Shown: positions 9,476 through 17,535 of the stretch, in pieces
Layout of the letters: each line of letters opens with the position of its first letter
Position numbering within the stretch: the stretch's first letter is position 1
Source: Hoylesella timonensis 4401737 = DSM 22865 = JCM 15640
GTDB taxonomy: Bacteria > Bacteroidota > Bacteroidia > Bacteroidales > Bacteroidaceae
Length of the DNA stretch: 64,000 nt
Assembly: GCF_000455445.1 (NCBI RefSeq)
Contig: NZ_HG417096.1
Coordinates: 100,947 to 164,946 of the forward strand
Direction: 5' to 3'
Program-made: the position numbers and the translations under genes
The notes under the pieces: generated by a model
Seen by the model: the letters and a program-made list of their open reading frames with translations, nothing else
What the model was told of the DNA's origin: nothing
The model's database searches: none

Positions 9476-10588
9476 ATGAAAAAGTATTTATTAAGTTTGG
9501 CAGTACTCCTGATGGGAGTTAGTTTGTTTACCTCGTGTGAGGATGACGATGATGACGTAAATCCACGGGATTTGAAAAAAGTAACCCATGCGGCTTATGT
9601 TGTGAATGCTGGTCAGCAGGCGATAGGTTCCACTGGAACACTCACGCGTGTGGACATGGGTACGTGGACTACCGCACAGAATGTGTTCAGTCAGGTAAAT
9701 GGACGCAATCTTGGAGTAACGGTCAACGATGCTATTATCTATGGCTCGAAAATGTATATTGTGGTAGACGGTGAAGGCTCGGTAGAGGTCGTTGACAAGA
9801 ATACCTTACACGCCATCAAGCGCATTGAGTTGCAAAAACTCCTACGCGACGATAAGGGCAAGTCGCCTCGTCGTGCCGTGGCAGCCAATGGTAGTGTGTA
9901 TGTAACCACCTTTGGTGGTGTGGTGGCAGCCATTGATACCGCGAGTCTTGGACTGAAGAAGACCTATCAGGCAGGTTCGTTCCCTGATGGTATTGCCTAT
10001 CACAACGGCAAATTGTATGTTTGCAATAGCGACTATGGCAGGGGAAAAGGCAACCTGTCGGTGATTGATGTGGCATCGGGCGATACAACAATGATTGTCA
10101 ACGAGCATCTCACCAATCCTGTAGCAGCCAAGTTCATCGGCTCCGACCTTTATGTATTGCATGCTGGGAGCTACGACAAGAATTGGAATCAGACAGGAGC
10201 AGGTGTCATGAAAGTGGTTGGCAAGCAGGTCACCAAGGTGAGCGATGCTACTTTAATGGCAGTGAATGACAAAAGAGGGGCAGAAAAAATCTACACCATC
10301 AATGCACCCTACACCAACCCAGCCACTCCTGTGACCTACAATGTGTACGATGTGCGTACGGGCAAGACCGCTACCTTTACCACGACCATGGTGGAAGCAC
10401 CATCGGCGATGGCGGTAGACCCAGTTACGGGCTATGTCTACATTATGTCATACAAGCTGAATCCAGAGACCCATCGTGCTGATTATGGTGGCGCAGGCTA
10501 TGTAAACGTGTACAACGCATCGGGCAAGTTGCTGCACACCTTGGCAATAGGAGTAGGAGCTACGGGCATGGTGTTCGACTACCAATAA
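9476..10588 (+). CDS. btuG: BtuG-like surface lipoprotein, YncE/DUF5074 beta-propeller
   Basis: A 370-residue lipoprotein: lipobox LFTSC with Cys21, followed at once by an acidic run (EDDDDD), the kind of signal that sends Bacteroidetes lipoproteins to the cell surface. The rest is repeats typical of a seven-bladed beta-propeller, e.g. NGSVYVTTFGGVVAAIDTAS, HNGKLYVCNS and GYVYIMSY. In Bacteroides, BtuG proteins are surface beta-propellers that bind cobalamin very tightly and pair with BtuB. The riboswitch and BtuB-like gene directly upstream support that role here. The assignment comes from context and fold, not from a sequence search. Confidence 0.82.
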   Translation: MKKYLLSLAVLLMGVSLFTSCEDDDDDVNPRDLKKVTHAAYVVNAGQQAIGSTGTLTRVDMGTWTTAQNVFSQVNGRNLGVTVNDAIIYGSKMYIVVDGEGSVEVVDKNTLHAIKRIELQKLLRDDKGKSPRRAVAANGSVYVTTFGGVVAAIDTASLGLKKTYQAGSFPDGIAYHNGKLYVCNSDYGRGKGNLSVIDVASGDTTMIVNEHLTNPVAAKFIGSDLYVLHAGSYDKNWNQTGAGVMKVVGKQVTKVSDATLMAVNDKRGAEKIYTINAPYTNPATPVTYNVYDVRTGKTATFTTTMVEAPSAMAVDPVTGYVYIMSYKLNPETHRADYGGAGYVNVYNASGKLLHTLAIGVGATGMVFDYQ

Positions 10589-10746
10589 GGCTACTCGAAA
10601 GGGATAGGGCGTCCGTCACAGCGCAACTTTCCTGAAATATTCACACTCGCCACCTGGAACATCACGGTTTCGGGTGGCGAGTTGTTGATAGGGGTGGGGT
10701 CGTGCAAATGCGCTTGCCAATTTGTTCGTTTGTGATTTGTTTTCGT

Positions 10747-10822
10747 TATCTTTGCAGAAGATAGGCTGCACCTCAACATAGAAAGTAAACTTTCTCTGTC
10801 TTCGGCTTGCGCAATCTTTGCA
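10747..10822 (+). repeat. Palindromic leader repeat, copy 1 (upstream of GH20 gene)
   Basis: Begins with the -7-like TATCTTTGC (10747-10755) and folds as an imperfect palindrome. AAGAT and GC at the left pair with GC and ATCTT at the right, around a core of AGAAAGT-AA-ACTTTCT flanked by ACA and TGT. It ends with a second ATCTTTGC. It would form the 5' leader of the hexosaminidase mRNA. Closely similar copies lie at 14101 and, inverted, at 26216 and 26283. Confidence 0.85.
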
Positions 10823-10850
10823 AAAAAGTAAACTTGAACAATCTTTTGAT

Positions 10851-13172
10851 ATGAAGAAAACAATCTTGATGAGCGTATGCCTGTGGTTGCTTGCAGCCAT
10901 GGGATATGCGCAGAGTGCTCCAAACATGGCAAATTACAGTGTGATTCCTTTGCCACGACAAATCAATATGGTGAAGAGTAAGGGCTTTGTGCTGACCCCT
11001 CAAACCCGAATTGTGTACCCAGCAGGTGACAGTGTGCTGAAGAAAGATGCCGAATTGCTGGCATCCTATATCTTTGAACTCACGGGCATGCAACTCAAAA
11101 TAGCAACCAGTGCCACCGATGCACACAACATTGAGTTGTGTACGGGGTTGCCACATCCCAATAAGGAGGCGTACAGCATGCGTGTTTCCGCAGAAAAAAT
11201 AACCATTCAGGGAGCATCTGCCGCTGGCACTTTTTATGGTATACAGACCTTGAGAAAGGCAATTCCTTTGAATGGAGAGGGTAAAGTGGTGTTTCCAGCA
11301 GGCGAGATAACAGATTATCCGCAATATGCTTATCGGGGTGCCATGCTCGATGTGGCACGCCATTTCTTTGGAGTAGATGCTGTCAAAACCTTTATCGACA
11401 TGCTTGTCTTGCACAACATCAATAACTTTCATTGGCATTTGACCGATGATCAGGGTTGGCGCATCGAGATAAAAAAATATCCGTTGCTGACCCAGAAAGC
11501 AGCATTCCGACCCGAAACGGCTATTGGACACACGGACAAGAAGGATGGCAAACCCCATGGAGGTTATTACACGCAGCAACAAATAAAAGAAATAGTGCGG
11601 TATGCTGCCGAGCGTCACATCAACATCGTGCCCGAGATAGATATGCCGGGACACATGGTGGCGGCCTTGTCGGCTTACCCCAAGTTAGGATGTACGGGCG
11701 GTCCGTACAGCGTACGAACAGCGTGGGGCATTGCTGAGGAGGTACTTTGTGCCGGCAACGACAGCACCTTGCAGTTTGCCAAAGACGTGATTGCCGAGGT
11801 GATACAGCTCTTTCCTGGTCCGTATATCAACATTGGAGGCGACGAATGTCCAAAGAAGTCGTGGCAAAACTGTGCCAAATGTCAGGTGAAGATCCAAAGT
11901 TTGGGACTTGTTACCGATGCACAGCACACCAAAGAGCAGCGTTTGCAAAGCTACTTCATGACCGAAATGGCGAATTTTATCACCCAGCATGGGCGAAAAG
12001 TGTGTGGCTGGGACGAGATTTTGGAAGGTGGTGTGGCACCTAACGCAACGGTGTTGTCGTGGCGAGGCATTCAAGGAGCCGAACAGGCTGCACGCTTGGG
12101 ACACGATGCCATTATGTGTCCTACCTCGAACATGTATTTCGATTATTACCAAACCGAAGACAGAGCCAACGAGCCTGTGGCTTTCAATGCCTATCTGCCC
12201 ATTGAGAAGGTGTATGCTTTCCAGCCTGTTCCTACGTCGCTGACGCCACAACAGGCAAAGCATATCATTGGTGTGCAAGCCAATTTGTGGACAGAGCAGG
12301 TAAAAACGCTATCCCACATAGAGTATATGATGTTGCCACGGTTGGCAGCAGCGTGCGAGGTACAGTGGTCAAGCGAGCAGGAGAAAGATTATGGCAATTT
12401 CTTACAGCGGTTGCCTCACATGTTGCAACTCTACAAAGCCTGCGGTTATCGGTATGCTGAACATTATTTTACGGTGAACACGGTGCTGACACCATCGCCC
12501 AAAGGGCAAGCCATGGAGGTGGCTCACAGTACACCAGGGAAGGCGAAAATCTACTATACCACCGATGGAAGTGAGCCTAATGAGCAAAGCAGACCGTACA
12601 AAAAGCCTTTTTGCCTCAAACGATCTGCTACCATTAAAGCCATAGCTTATAGCGATAGTCTGCACAGTGATGTGACCAAGGAGCAAATCATTGTTCACAA
12701 AGCCATGATGAAACCCGTTCGTTTTTGCACGCCAACCAACCATGCTTATCAAGGAAACAGTCCGCAAGAGTTGGTGAATGGATTGCTGGGTAACACTTCG
12801 TTTCACTCTGGACGCTGGGTAGGATTCGTGGGAAACGATATGGACATCATCATCGATCTGCAACGCAGGATGCCTATTAAGAGTGTATCGGTACGCACAC
12901 TCACCGAACAATCCAACTGGATATTTCCCGATCGAGGCGTTTCTTTATTGGTGTCTGACGATGGAGAGCATTTCAAGGAGGTGTTTGCGGACACTAAACA
13001 ATCGCTTCCGCACGTTGTGCCACCCAGTGTAAACACGCAGAAAATAACCCTTGAAAACGTAAAAGCACGATATCTACGCATCAAGGTGTTGTCCGAACAC
13101 AGTATGCCCCAATGGCATTATGGCTATGGACAGACCGCTTTCTTGTTCTTAGACGAGGTGATAGTGGAGTGA
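10851..13172 (+). CDS. Beta-N-acetylhexosaminidase, GH20, with C-terminal accessory domains
   Basis: A 773-residue exported glycosidase that removes terminal GlcNAc/GalNAc from glycans. Signal peptide about 1-20 (AMGYAQS). GH20b N-terminal domain about 30-150. Catalytic TIM barrel about 155-500 with NFHWHLTDDQGWRIEIK, VPEIDMPGHM and the family pair Asp-Glu in NIGGDECPK (D331-E332). A chitobiase/Hex C-terminal-like segment (YYTTDGSEP) follows around 570-600, then a discoidin-like domain about 640-770. The start at 10851 is chosen because it opens the signal peptide; the frame extends upstream to 10818 without one. It probably acts on host mucin or N-glycans in the periplasm. Confidence 0.93.
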   Translation: MKKTILMSVCLWLLAAMGYAQSAPNMANYSVIPLPRQINMVKSKGFVLTPQTRIVYPAGDSVLKKDAELLASYIFELTGMQLKIATSATDAHNIELCTGLPHPNKEAYSMRVSAEKITIQGASAAGTFYGIQTLRKAIPLNGEGKVVFPAGEITDYPQYAYRGAMLDVARHFFGVDAVKTFIDMLVLHNINNFHWHLTDDQGWRIEIKKYPLLTQKAAFRPETAIGHTDKKDGKPHGGYYTQQQIKEIVRYAAERHINIVPEIDMPGHMVAALSAYPKLGCTGGPYSVRTAWGIAEEVLCAGNDSTLQFAKDVIAEVIQLFPGPYINIGGDECPKKSWQNCAKCQVKIQSLGLVTDAQHTKEQRLQSYFMTEMANFITQHGRKVCGWDEILEGGVAPNATVLSWRGIQGAEQAARLGHDAIMCPTSNMYFDYYQTEDRANEPVAFNAYLPIEKVYAFQPVPTSLTPQQAKHIIGVQANLWTEQVKTLSHIEYMMLPRLAAACEVQWSSEQEKDYGNFLQRLPHMLQLYKACGYRYAEHYFTVNTVLTPSPKGQAMEVAHSTPGKAKIYYTTDGSEPNEQSRPYKKPFCLKRSATIKAIAYSDSLHSDVTKEQIIVHKAMMKPVRFCTPTNHAYQGNSPQELVNGLLGNTSFHSGRWVGFVGNDMDIIIDLQRRMPIKSVSVRTLTEQSNWIFPDRGVSLLVSDDGEHFKEVFADTKQSLPHVVPPSVNTQKITLENVKARYLRIKVLSEHSMPQWHYGYGQTAFLFLDEVIVE

Positions 13173-13188
13173 GCTAACCCATATAGTA

Positions 13189-13222
13189 GCAAGTGTGTTG
13201 CATCAAAAAGTGACACACTTGC
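13189..13222 (+). terminator. Hairpin after the GH20 gene
   Basis: GCAAGTGTGT pairs with ACACACTTGC around a 14-base loop, 17 bases past the stop. The T run behind it is weak, so termination efficiency is uncertain. Confidence 0.6.
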
Positions 13223-13334
13223 AACTTTGTGAATATTGTTTGCGTCTTATGTTTGAATGTGATGAGGAATTTATTGCATAAAATAAAAAATATAAGACAC
13301 GTAATATTTATTATTCATCTATAATACGAACCGT

Positions 13335-14036
13335 ATGAAAAGAAAAATCTATTGTACATTGGCAGTTTTCACACTCTTGCTATTTGCTTCGTGTGTTTGT
13401 ACAAAAAGTGATAGAAAGAGCGAACGGAAAATCACACAGTCGAGTAAAATCAAGTATTTTAAGAATGTGAATATAGAGGGTTGCTATAATGTTTATTTTG
13501 AACAAGCCGATTCTGCAAGCATTCGTTTTGAGGGAAGTGAGAAAGCTATCCAGCAATTAAGAATCACATGTGACGGCAATACGTTGGATATTAAGAGGAA
13601 AGAAAAAGATAAATGGTTGAATTTTTGCAACCAAGAGGATGTTGATATCTACATCACATCTCCCGATTTGGTTTCTGTTTACTTAAAGGGTACGGGCGAA
13701 TTTGAGGTTCATAAGCGTTTAGATACGGATACGTTGTCTGTCTCATTAATGGGTACAGGAGACATTGATATAAAGGATTTGATTTGTGATAAGGTGAAGG
13801 TCAATCTAAAAGGTACGGGCGATATAAACATTAAAAATGTAATTACATCACAAGCGTTTATTTCGCTCTTGGGTACAGGAGACATTAAGGTGCATTTTGA
13901 AAAATGTCAGTGGGCACAGTGTAGTTTGCAAGGCACAGGAGATATTGATGTGTCGGGGACGGTAAACACATATAAAGAGAAAATACAAGGCACTGGCAGT
14001 ATTGACACCGATGACCTGCACATCCTTTCTAAATAG
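13335..14036 (+). CDS. DUF2807 (head-GIN domain) lipoprotein
   Basis: A 233-residue lipoprotein with lipobox LLFASC (Cys20). The body is a right-handed beta-helix type repeat with six or so GTG-centred turns: KGTGEFEV, MGTGDIDI, KGTGDINI, LGTGDIKV, QGTGDIDV and QGTGSID. This matches the DUF2807/head-GIN family, often labelled putative auto-transporter adhesin. The family's role is not established; an envelope or adhesion function is inference. It is a single gene with its own terminator. Confidence 0.85.
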   Translation: MKRKIYCTLAVFTLLLFASCVCTKSDRKSERKITQSSKIKYFKNVNIEGCYNVYFEQADSASIRFEGSEKAIQQLRITCDGNTLDIKRKEKDKWLNFCNQEDVDIYITSPDLVSVYLKGTGEFEVHKRLDTDTLSVSLMGTGDIDIKDLICDKVKVNLKGTGDINIKNVITSQAFISLLGTGDIKVHFEKCQWAQCSLQGTGDIDVSGTVNTYKEKIQGTGSIDTDDLHILSK

Positions 14037-14053
14037 AGGGAAGCAAAGCTGAA

Positions 14054-14088
14054 AAGGGCGGAATAATTGAAGGTTCCGCCCTTTTTTC
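14054..14088 (+). terminator. Intrinsic terminator of the DUF2807 gene
   Basis: GGGCGGAA pairs with TTCCGCCC around a 10-base loop and is followed by six T residues. Confidence 0.9.
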
Positions 14089-14100
14089 AATTATATATCT

Positions 14101-14154
14101 TACCTTTGCATAAGATAGGCTGCGCCTCAACAAAGAAAGTAAGCTTTTTCTGTA
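14101..14154 (+). repeat. Palindromic leader repeat, copy 2 (truncated, upstream of the head-group cassette)
   Basis: Starts with the -7-like TACCTTTGC and continues AAGATAGGCTGCGCCTCAAC, then AAGAAAGTAAGCTTTTTCTGTA. It matches copy 1 but stops after TGTA and lacks the right arm. Orientation relative to the downstream gene is the same as in copy 1. It would form most of the leader of the gene at 14176. Confidence 0.8.
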
Positions 14155-14175
14155 CATGTATTAAAATAGAAAATA

Positions 14176-14925
14176 ATGAAATATGCTATCATAGCAGCAG
14201 GTCAAGGGTCAAGGTTAAGTAGTGAGGGTGTGTCCTTGCCTAAGCCTCTCGTTAAGGTGGGAAACGAATGTTTGATAGACCGACTGCTACGTATCTTTGT
14301 AGCAAACCATGCGGACGAAATCATCGTGATTTGCAACGAGGAGATGACCAACGTGCAAACTCATTTACAAGCGATACAACAAAAAGGACTAAATGGTGAG
14401 CCTATAGTGCTGAAAATGGTGGTTAGAAGTACACCAAGTTCTATGCACAGTTTGGCAGCATTGCGCCCTTTGTTAAAAGATGCGCCCTTTTGTTTAACTA
14501 CAGTAGATACCATTTTCGAAGAAGATGCATTTATGACCTATGTTCAGGAGTTTAAGAAAGCCTTGCAACAAGGTATGGATGCCTATATGGGTGTGACTAA
14601 ATTTGTGGACGATGAGAAGCCTTTGTTTGTAGAAACTGATGAGTCAATGCGTGTATTGGGCTTTCATGATGAGGATAGTGTTCATTACAAATATGTTTCG
14701 GCAGGCGTTTACGGACTACATCCTCATATCTTCGACATCTTACAACGTTGCATTCAGCGCGGCGAACAACGCATGCGTAATTTTCAACGAGCACTCATAG
14801 CCGAGCAATGTACTGTAATGGCGCATGATATGGGGCAGGTTTTGGACATCGACCATTTATCGGATATTGCAAAAGCTGAGGCGTTTCTTCGGAAATCAAC
14901 AAGCCAAACAAAGGATAAATATTAA
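14176..14925 (+). CDS. Sugar/alcohol-phosphate nucleotidyltransferase
   Basis: A 249-residue GT-A-type NTP transferase. The N-terminus has AIIAAGQGSRLSSEG and LPKPLVKVG, the nucleotide-binding signature of this fold. The metal-binding Asp is likely the one in TTVDTIF near residue 114, and the FVDDEKPLF and YVSAGVYGL blocks complete the site. It should activate a phosphorylated small alcohol or sugar as a CDP or other NDP derivative. It is the first of four closely packed genes, and the third is a CDP-alcohol phosphotransferase, so a CDP-linked product is the natural inference. The exact substrate is unknown. Confidence 0.82.
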   Translation: MKYAIIAAGQGSRLSSEGVSLPKPLVKVGNECLIDRLLRIFVANHADEIIVICNEEMTNVQTHLQAIQQKGLNGEPIVLKMVVRSTPSSMHSLAALRPLLKDAPFCLTTVDTIFEEDAFMTYVQEFKKALQQGMDAYMGVTKFVDDEKPLFVETDESMRVLGFHDEDSVHYKYVSAGVYGLHPHIFDILQRCIQRGEQRMRNFQRALIAEQCTVMAHDMGQVLDIDHLSDIAKAEAFLRKSTSQTKDKY

Positions 14926-14964
14926 GAGTTGGATAGGTAGATTTGAAAAAGATTTTGAACAACA

Positions 14965-15735
14965 ATGAAGCATCAGCATATCATAACTATTCGTCGAGAT
15001 TACATTTATTCGCTTGAAGCAGAACAGAAGGATAGAGATATCCTTGTTGCAGTGATGCAACAGCTTGGTGAGGACATACGAATGGTTGATGAATTGAAAC
15101 TCACAGTGCAGGATGAGGCTGATATTTACCTAAGCATGGGACGTCATCCAGCCACATTGGCATTACTTCGTGCGTGTGAAGAGCGTGGCGCTCTTGTCAT
15201 TAACTGTCCCGATGCAGTGGAGTTGTGTTCGCGGAAAAAAGTGGCGCAGGTTATGCGAGAAAACCATATACCTATGCCACCGCAGCGAGGAAAGCATGGC
15301 TATTGGCTCAAAAGGGGTGACTCAAAAGCTCAATTGGATAGTGATGTGGTGTATTGCAAAGATGAAAACGAATTGGCTGTCAGAAAAGAAGAATGGCGAC
15401 AACGAGGTATTTGTTCGAGCATAGAAAGCGCACATGTAGAAGGCGACTTAATCAAATTCTACGGGATAGGGCAGCATTTTTTCAAATGGTTTTATCGCAG
15501 TATCAAGACAGGGGGCTATGATTTTGATGCAAACCTGTTGCAGGCCGAAGCTGTTAGACTTGCTCGCATCATCGGCATTGATGTGTATGGAGGCGACTGT
15601 GTCGTGAACCGAGAAGGAGAAATTAGTATTATCGACTTTAACGATTGGCCAAGTTTTGCCGCTTGTAAAGAAGAGGCAGCGCAGGCCATCGCACGATTAG
15701 TAAAGCAGAAATGGGAAGATTTAAGGAATTGTTAA
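14965..15735 (+). CDS. ATP-grasp-like ligase of unknown substrate
   Basis: A 256-residue protein with an ATP-grasp-like layout: a pre-ATP-grasp part (about 1-85), NCPDAVELCSRKKVAQVMRE as the family's 'do not pass' segment, a central KFYGIGQHFFKWFY block, and a C-terminal metal-site region YGGDCVVNREGEISIIDFND in which the Asp residues and the final Asn-Asp are the expected Mg/ATP ligands. Such enzymes join a carboxylate to an amine or thiol, so it may add an amino acid to the cassette's product. Its 3' end overlaps the next gene by 25 bases. Confidence 0.72.
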   Translation: MKHQHIITIRRDYIYSLEAEQKDRDILVAVMQQLGEDIRMVDELKLTVQDEADIYLSMGRHPATLALLRACEERGALVINCPDAVELCSRKKVAQVMRENHIPMPPQRGKHGYWLKRGDSKAQLDSDVVYCKDENELAVRKEEWRQRGICSSIESAHVEGDLIKFYGIGQHFFKWFYRSIKTGGYDFDANLLQAEAVRLARIIGIDVYGGDCVVNREGEISIIDFNDWPSFAACKEEAAQAIARLVKQKWEDLRNC

Positions 15736-16658
15736 AGGCTTCGATGAAGTCGAAAGATACCGAAGAGTGGCTCGATGTGCACTTTACACGCCCCATAGGA
15801 TTGGTCTTTGCATTGCTATGGAAACGCCTTGGTGTGCATCCTAACGCTGTGACTATTCTCTCTATCTTTCTTGGAATTGGAGCAGCTTATTGTTTTTATT
15901 TCGTAGATGTGTGGCATAATGTGTGCGGAGTGTTGTTACTCATGTTAGCCAACTTTTGCGATAGCACCGATGGGCAGTTGGCACGACTCACGGGGAAGCA
16001 CACTTTTATCGGTCGTATGTTGGATGGTTTTGCCAGTGGTCTATGGTTTGTGGGCATCTATGTGGCACTTGCCTTACGGATGCAACACCATTTGATGCCT
16101 GGTACGACAGTGCCATGGGGTGCTGGAATATGGACATTAGCGCTCGTGGCAGGCGTGCTGTGTCATACTACACAAAGCTCATTGGGCGATTATTACCGAC
16201 AGATACACTTGTATTTCCTTAAAGGTAAAGAGGGTAGCGAACTGGGGCACTCCAAACAGCAATACCTTATATATAAGCATTTGGATAAGGGTGATTGGCT
16301 GAAACGTCTCTTTTATCTCAACTATACGTCTTATTGTCGAAGTCAAGAGCGAAGAACTCCTGCATTTCAAAAGTTCTTTCAGCGTTTTAAGTTATATCCA
16401 AATAACACTGTAAGGCAGCAATTCTTAGAAGGTAGCAGACCTCTTATGCCGTACACCAACATTCTAACCTTCAACACACGAGCTATCTGTTTGTACGTTA
16501 CTTGTCTGTTGAACTGTCCGTGGCTGTATTTTATTTTTGAAATTACGGTGTTACAATTGATTTATATTTATATGCATCAGCGGCACGAAAAATTGTGCAC
16601 AGAGATGATTACATTACTTTCAAAATCTGCAATATCGCAACAAACTAACCAATTATGA
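15711..16658 (+). CDS. CDP-alcohol phosphotransferase family membrane protein (variant motif)
   Basis: A 315-residue membrane protein. The CDP-alcohol phosphotransferase motif DxxDGxxARx8Gx3Dx3D is read at residues 84-109 as D84, D87, G88, A91, R92, G101 and D105. The fourth Asp position is Ser109, with no Asp nearby. In well-studied members that Asp is the proposed catalytic base. Several hydrophobic helices surround the motif, and the family acts at the inner membrane, transferring a phospho-alcohol from a CDP carrier. It overlaps the ATP-grasp gene by 25 bases and the HAD gene by 4. The loss of the fourth Asp could mean altered chemistry or loss of function. Confidence 0.82.
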   Translation: MGRFKELLKASMKSKDTEEWLDVHFTRPIGLVFALLWKRLGVHPNAVTILSIFLGIGAAYCFYFVDVWHNVCGVLLLMLANFCDSTDGQLARLTGKHTFIGRMLDGFASGLWFVGIYVALALRMQHHLMPGTTVPWGAGIWTLALVAGVLCHTTQSSLGDYYRQIHLYFLKGKEGSELGHSKQQYLIYKHLDKGDWLKRLFYLNYTSYCRSQERRTPAFQKFFQRFKLYPNNTVRQQFLEGSRPLMPYTNILTFNTRAICLYVTCLLNCPWLYFIFEITVLQLIYIYMHQRHEKLCTEMITLLSKSAISQQTNQL

Positions 16659-17407
16659 TAACAGCTGCTATGTCTCCTATTCACGGTTTACTCTTTGATT
16701 TTGGTGGAACTATTGATACGAATGGTCAACATTGGGGAAAAATGTTATGGCAGATGTATCAAAAAGTAGGTGTTCCCGTGTGTGAGGATGATTTTCGTAA
16801 AGCGTATGTCTACGGAGAACGAATGTTAGAGAAAAGTCCTTTGGTGAAGCCAACGGATACATTGCGTAGGACAATAGAAGTGAAGTTACGATTAGAATTG
16901 GAACAACTGTGCATGATGGGAGTGTGGGATGTGGACGAAGCGGAACTGCTGCACACCCAAGAGTTGCTATTATCAGAAATTTATCAACATGTAACGCAGA
17001 TCATAGAGCAACATCGGAAGATGTTACAGTGTTTGAAAGAAAGATTTCCAATGGGTTTGGTAACGAATTTTTACGGTAACATGAATACGGTGTTGCAGGA
17101 ATTTTCTTTGGGCGATATATTTGAAACAGTGATAGAATCGGCTGCAGTAAATATACGCAAGCCTGATGTACGCATCTTTAAGCTGGCACTTGATGCTCTC
17201 CAACTGCCTGCTGAACAAGTGTTAGTGATTGGTGATAGCTTTTATAAAGATGTAGAACCAGCTTCGAAGTTAGGGTGTCAAACGGCTTGGCTCAAAGGTG
17301 AGGGATGGATAGAAAAGCAGTACGATGAAACCCTTCCAACTTATATCTTAACTTCTTTGTCGGAGATGGTATCTATTGTGGATGATGCATCTACAACAAA
17401 ACGCTGA
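16655..17407 (+). CDS. HAD-superfamily hydrolase (variant motif I)
   Basis: A 250-residue HAD subfamily I protein. Motif I is FDFGGTID: the nucleophile Asp15 is present, but the usual second Asp (DxD) is Gly17. Motif II is VTNFYGN (Thr), motif III the Lys of IRKPDVRIFK, and motif IV GDSFYKDVEPA. The cap domain is about 25-95. In the cassette it would be the phosphatase that finishes a phosphorylated head group, as HAD enzymes do in other lipid head-group pathways; that role is inference. The start overlaps the previous stop as ATGA; a second ATG five codons on is also possible. Confidence 0.82.
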   Translation: MITAAMSPIHGLLFDFGGTIDTNGQHWGKMLWQMYQKVGVPVCEDDFRKAYVYGERMLEKSPLVKPTDTLRRTIEVKLRLELEQLCMMGVWDVDEAELLHTQELLLSEIYQHVTQIIEQHRKMLQCLKERFPMGLVTNFYGNMNTVLQEFSLGDIFETVIESAAVNIRKPDVRIFKLALDALQLPAEQVLVIGDSFYKDVEPASKLGCQTAWLKGEGWIEKQYDETLPTYILTSLSEMVSIVDDASTTKR

Positions 17408-17535
17408 TTCTTGTGGTTGTAATTTGAGTGCCGAATGACCTCAGCGGTGTTTGCTTTCTGTGGTTTTTTCAATGAGTTGACAAAACAGACTGTATTTATT
17501 TAGAAATAAAGGAGTTAACTCTATTTATTTTGGCT

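Noticed and set aside
10773..11654. 293-codon open frame antisense to the GH20 gene
   Set aside because: It crosses the leader repeat and the signal peptide of a clear GH20 enzyme and has no recognisable domain.
13700..14000. Regular GTGDI repeats looking like a DNA repeat or CRISPR-like array
   Set aside because: The period is in the protein (DUF2807 beta-helix turns); codons vary between units and there are no spacers.
17480..17525. GAGTTAACTC palindrome between the HAD gene and recQ as a terminator
   Set aside because: The stem is closed without a proper loop and flanks pair poorly; it may still contribute, but the evidence is too thin.
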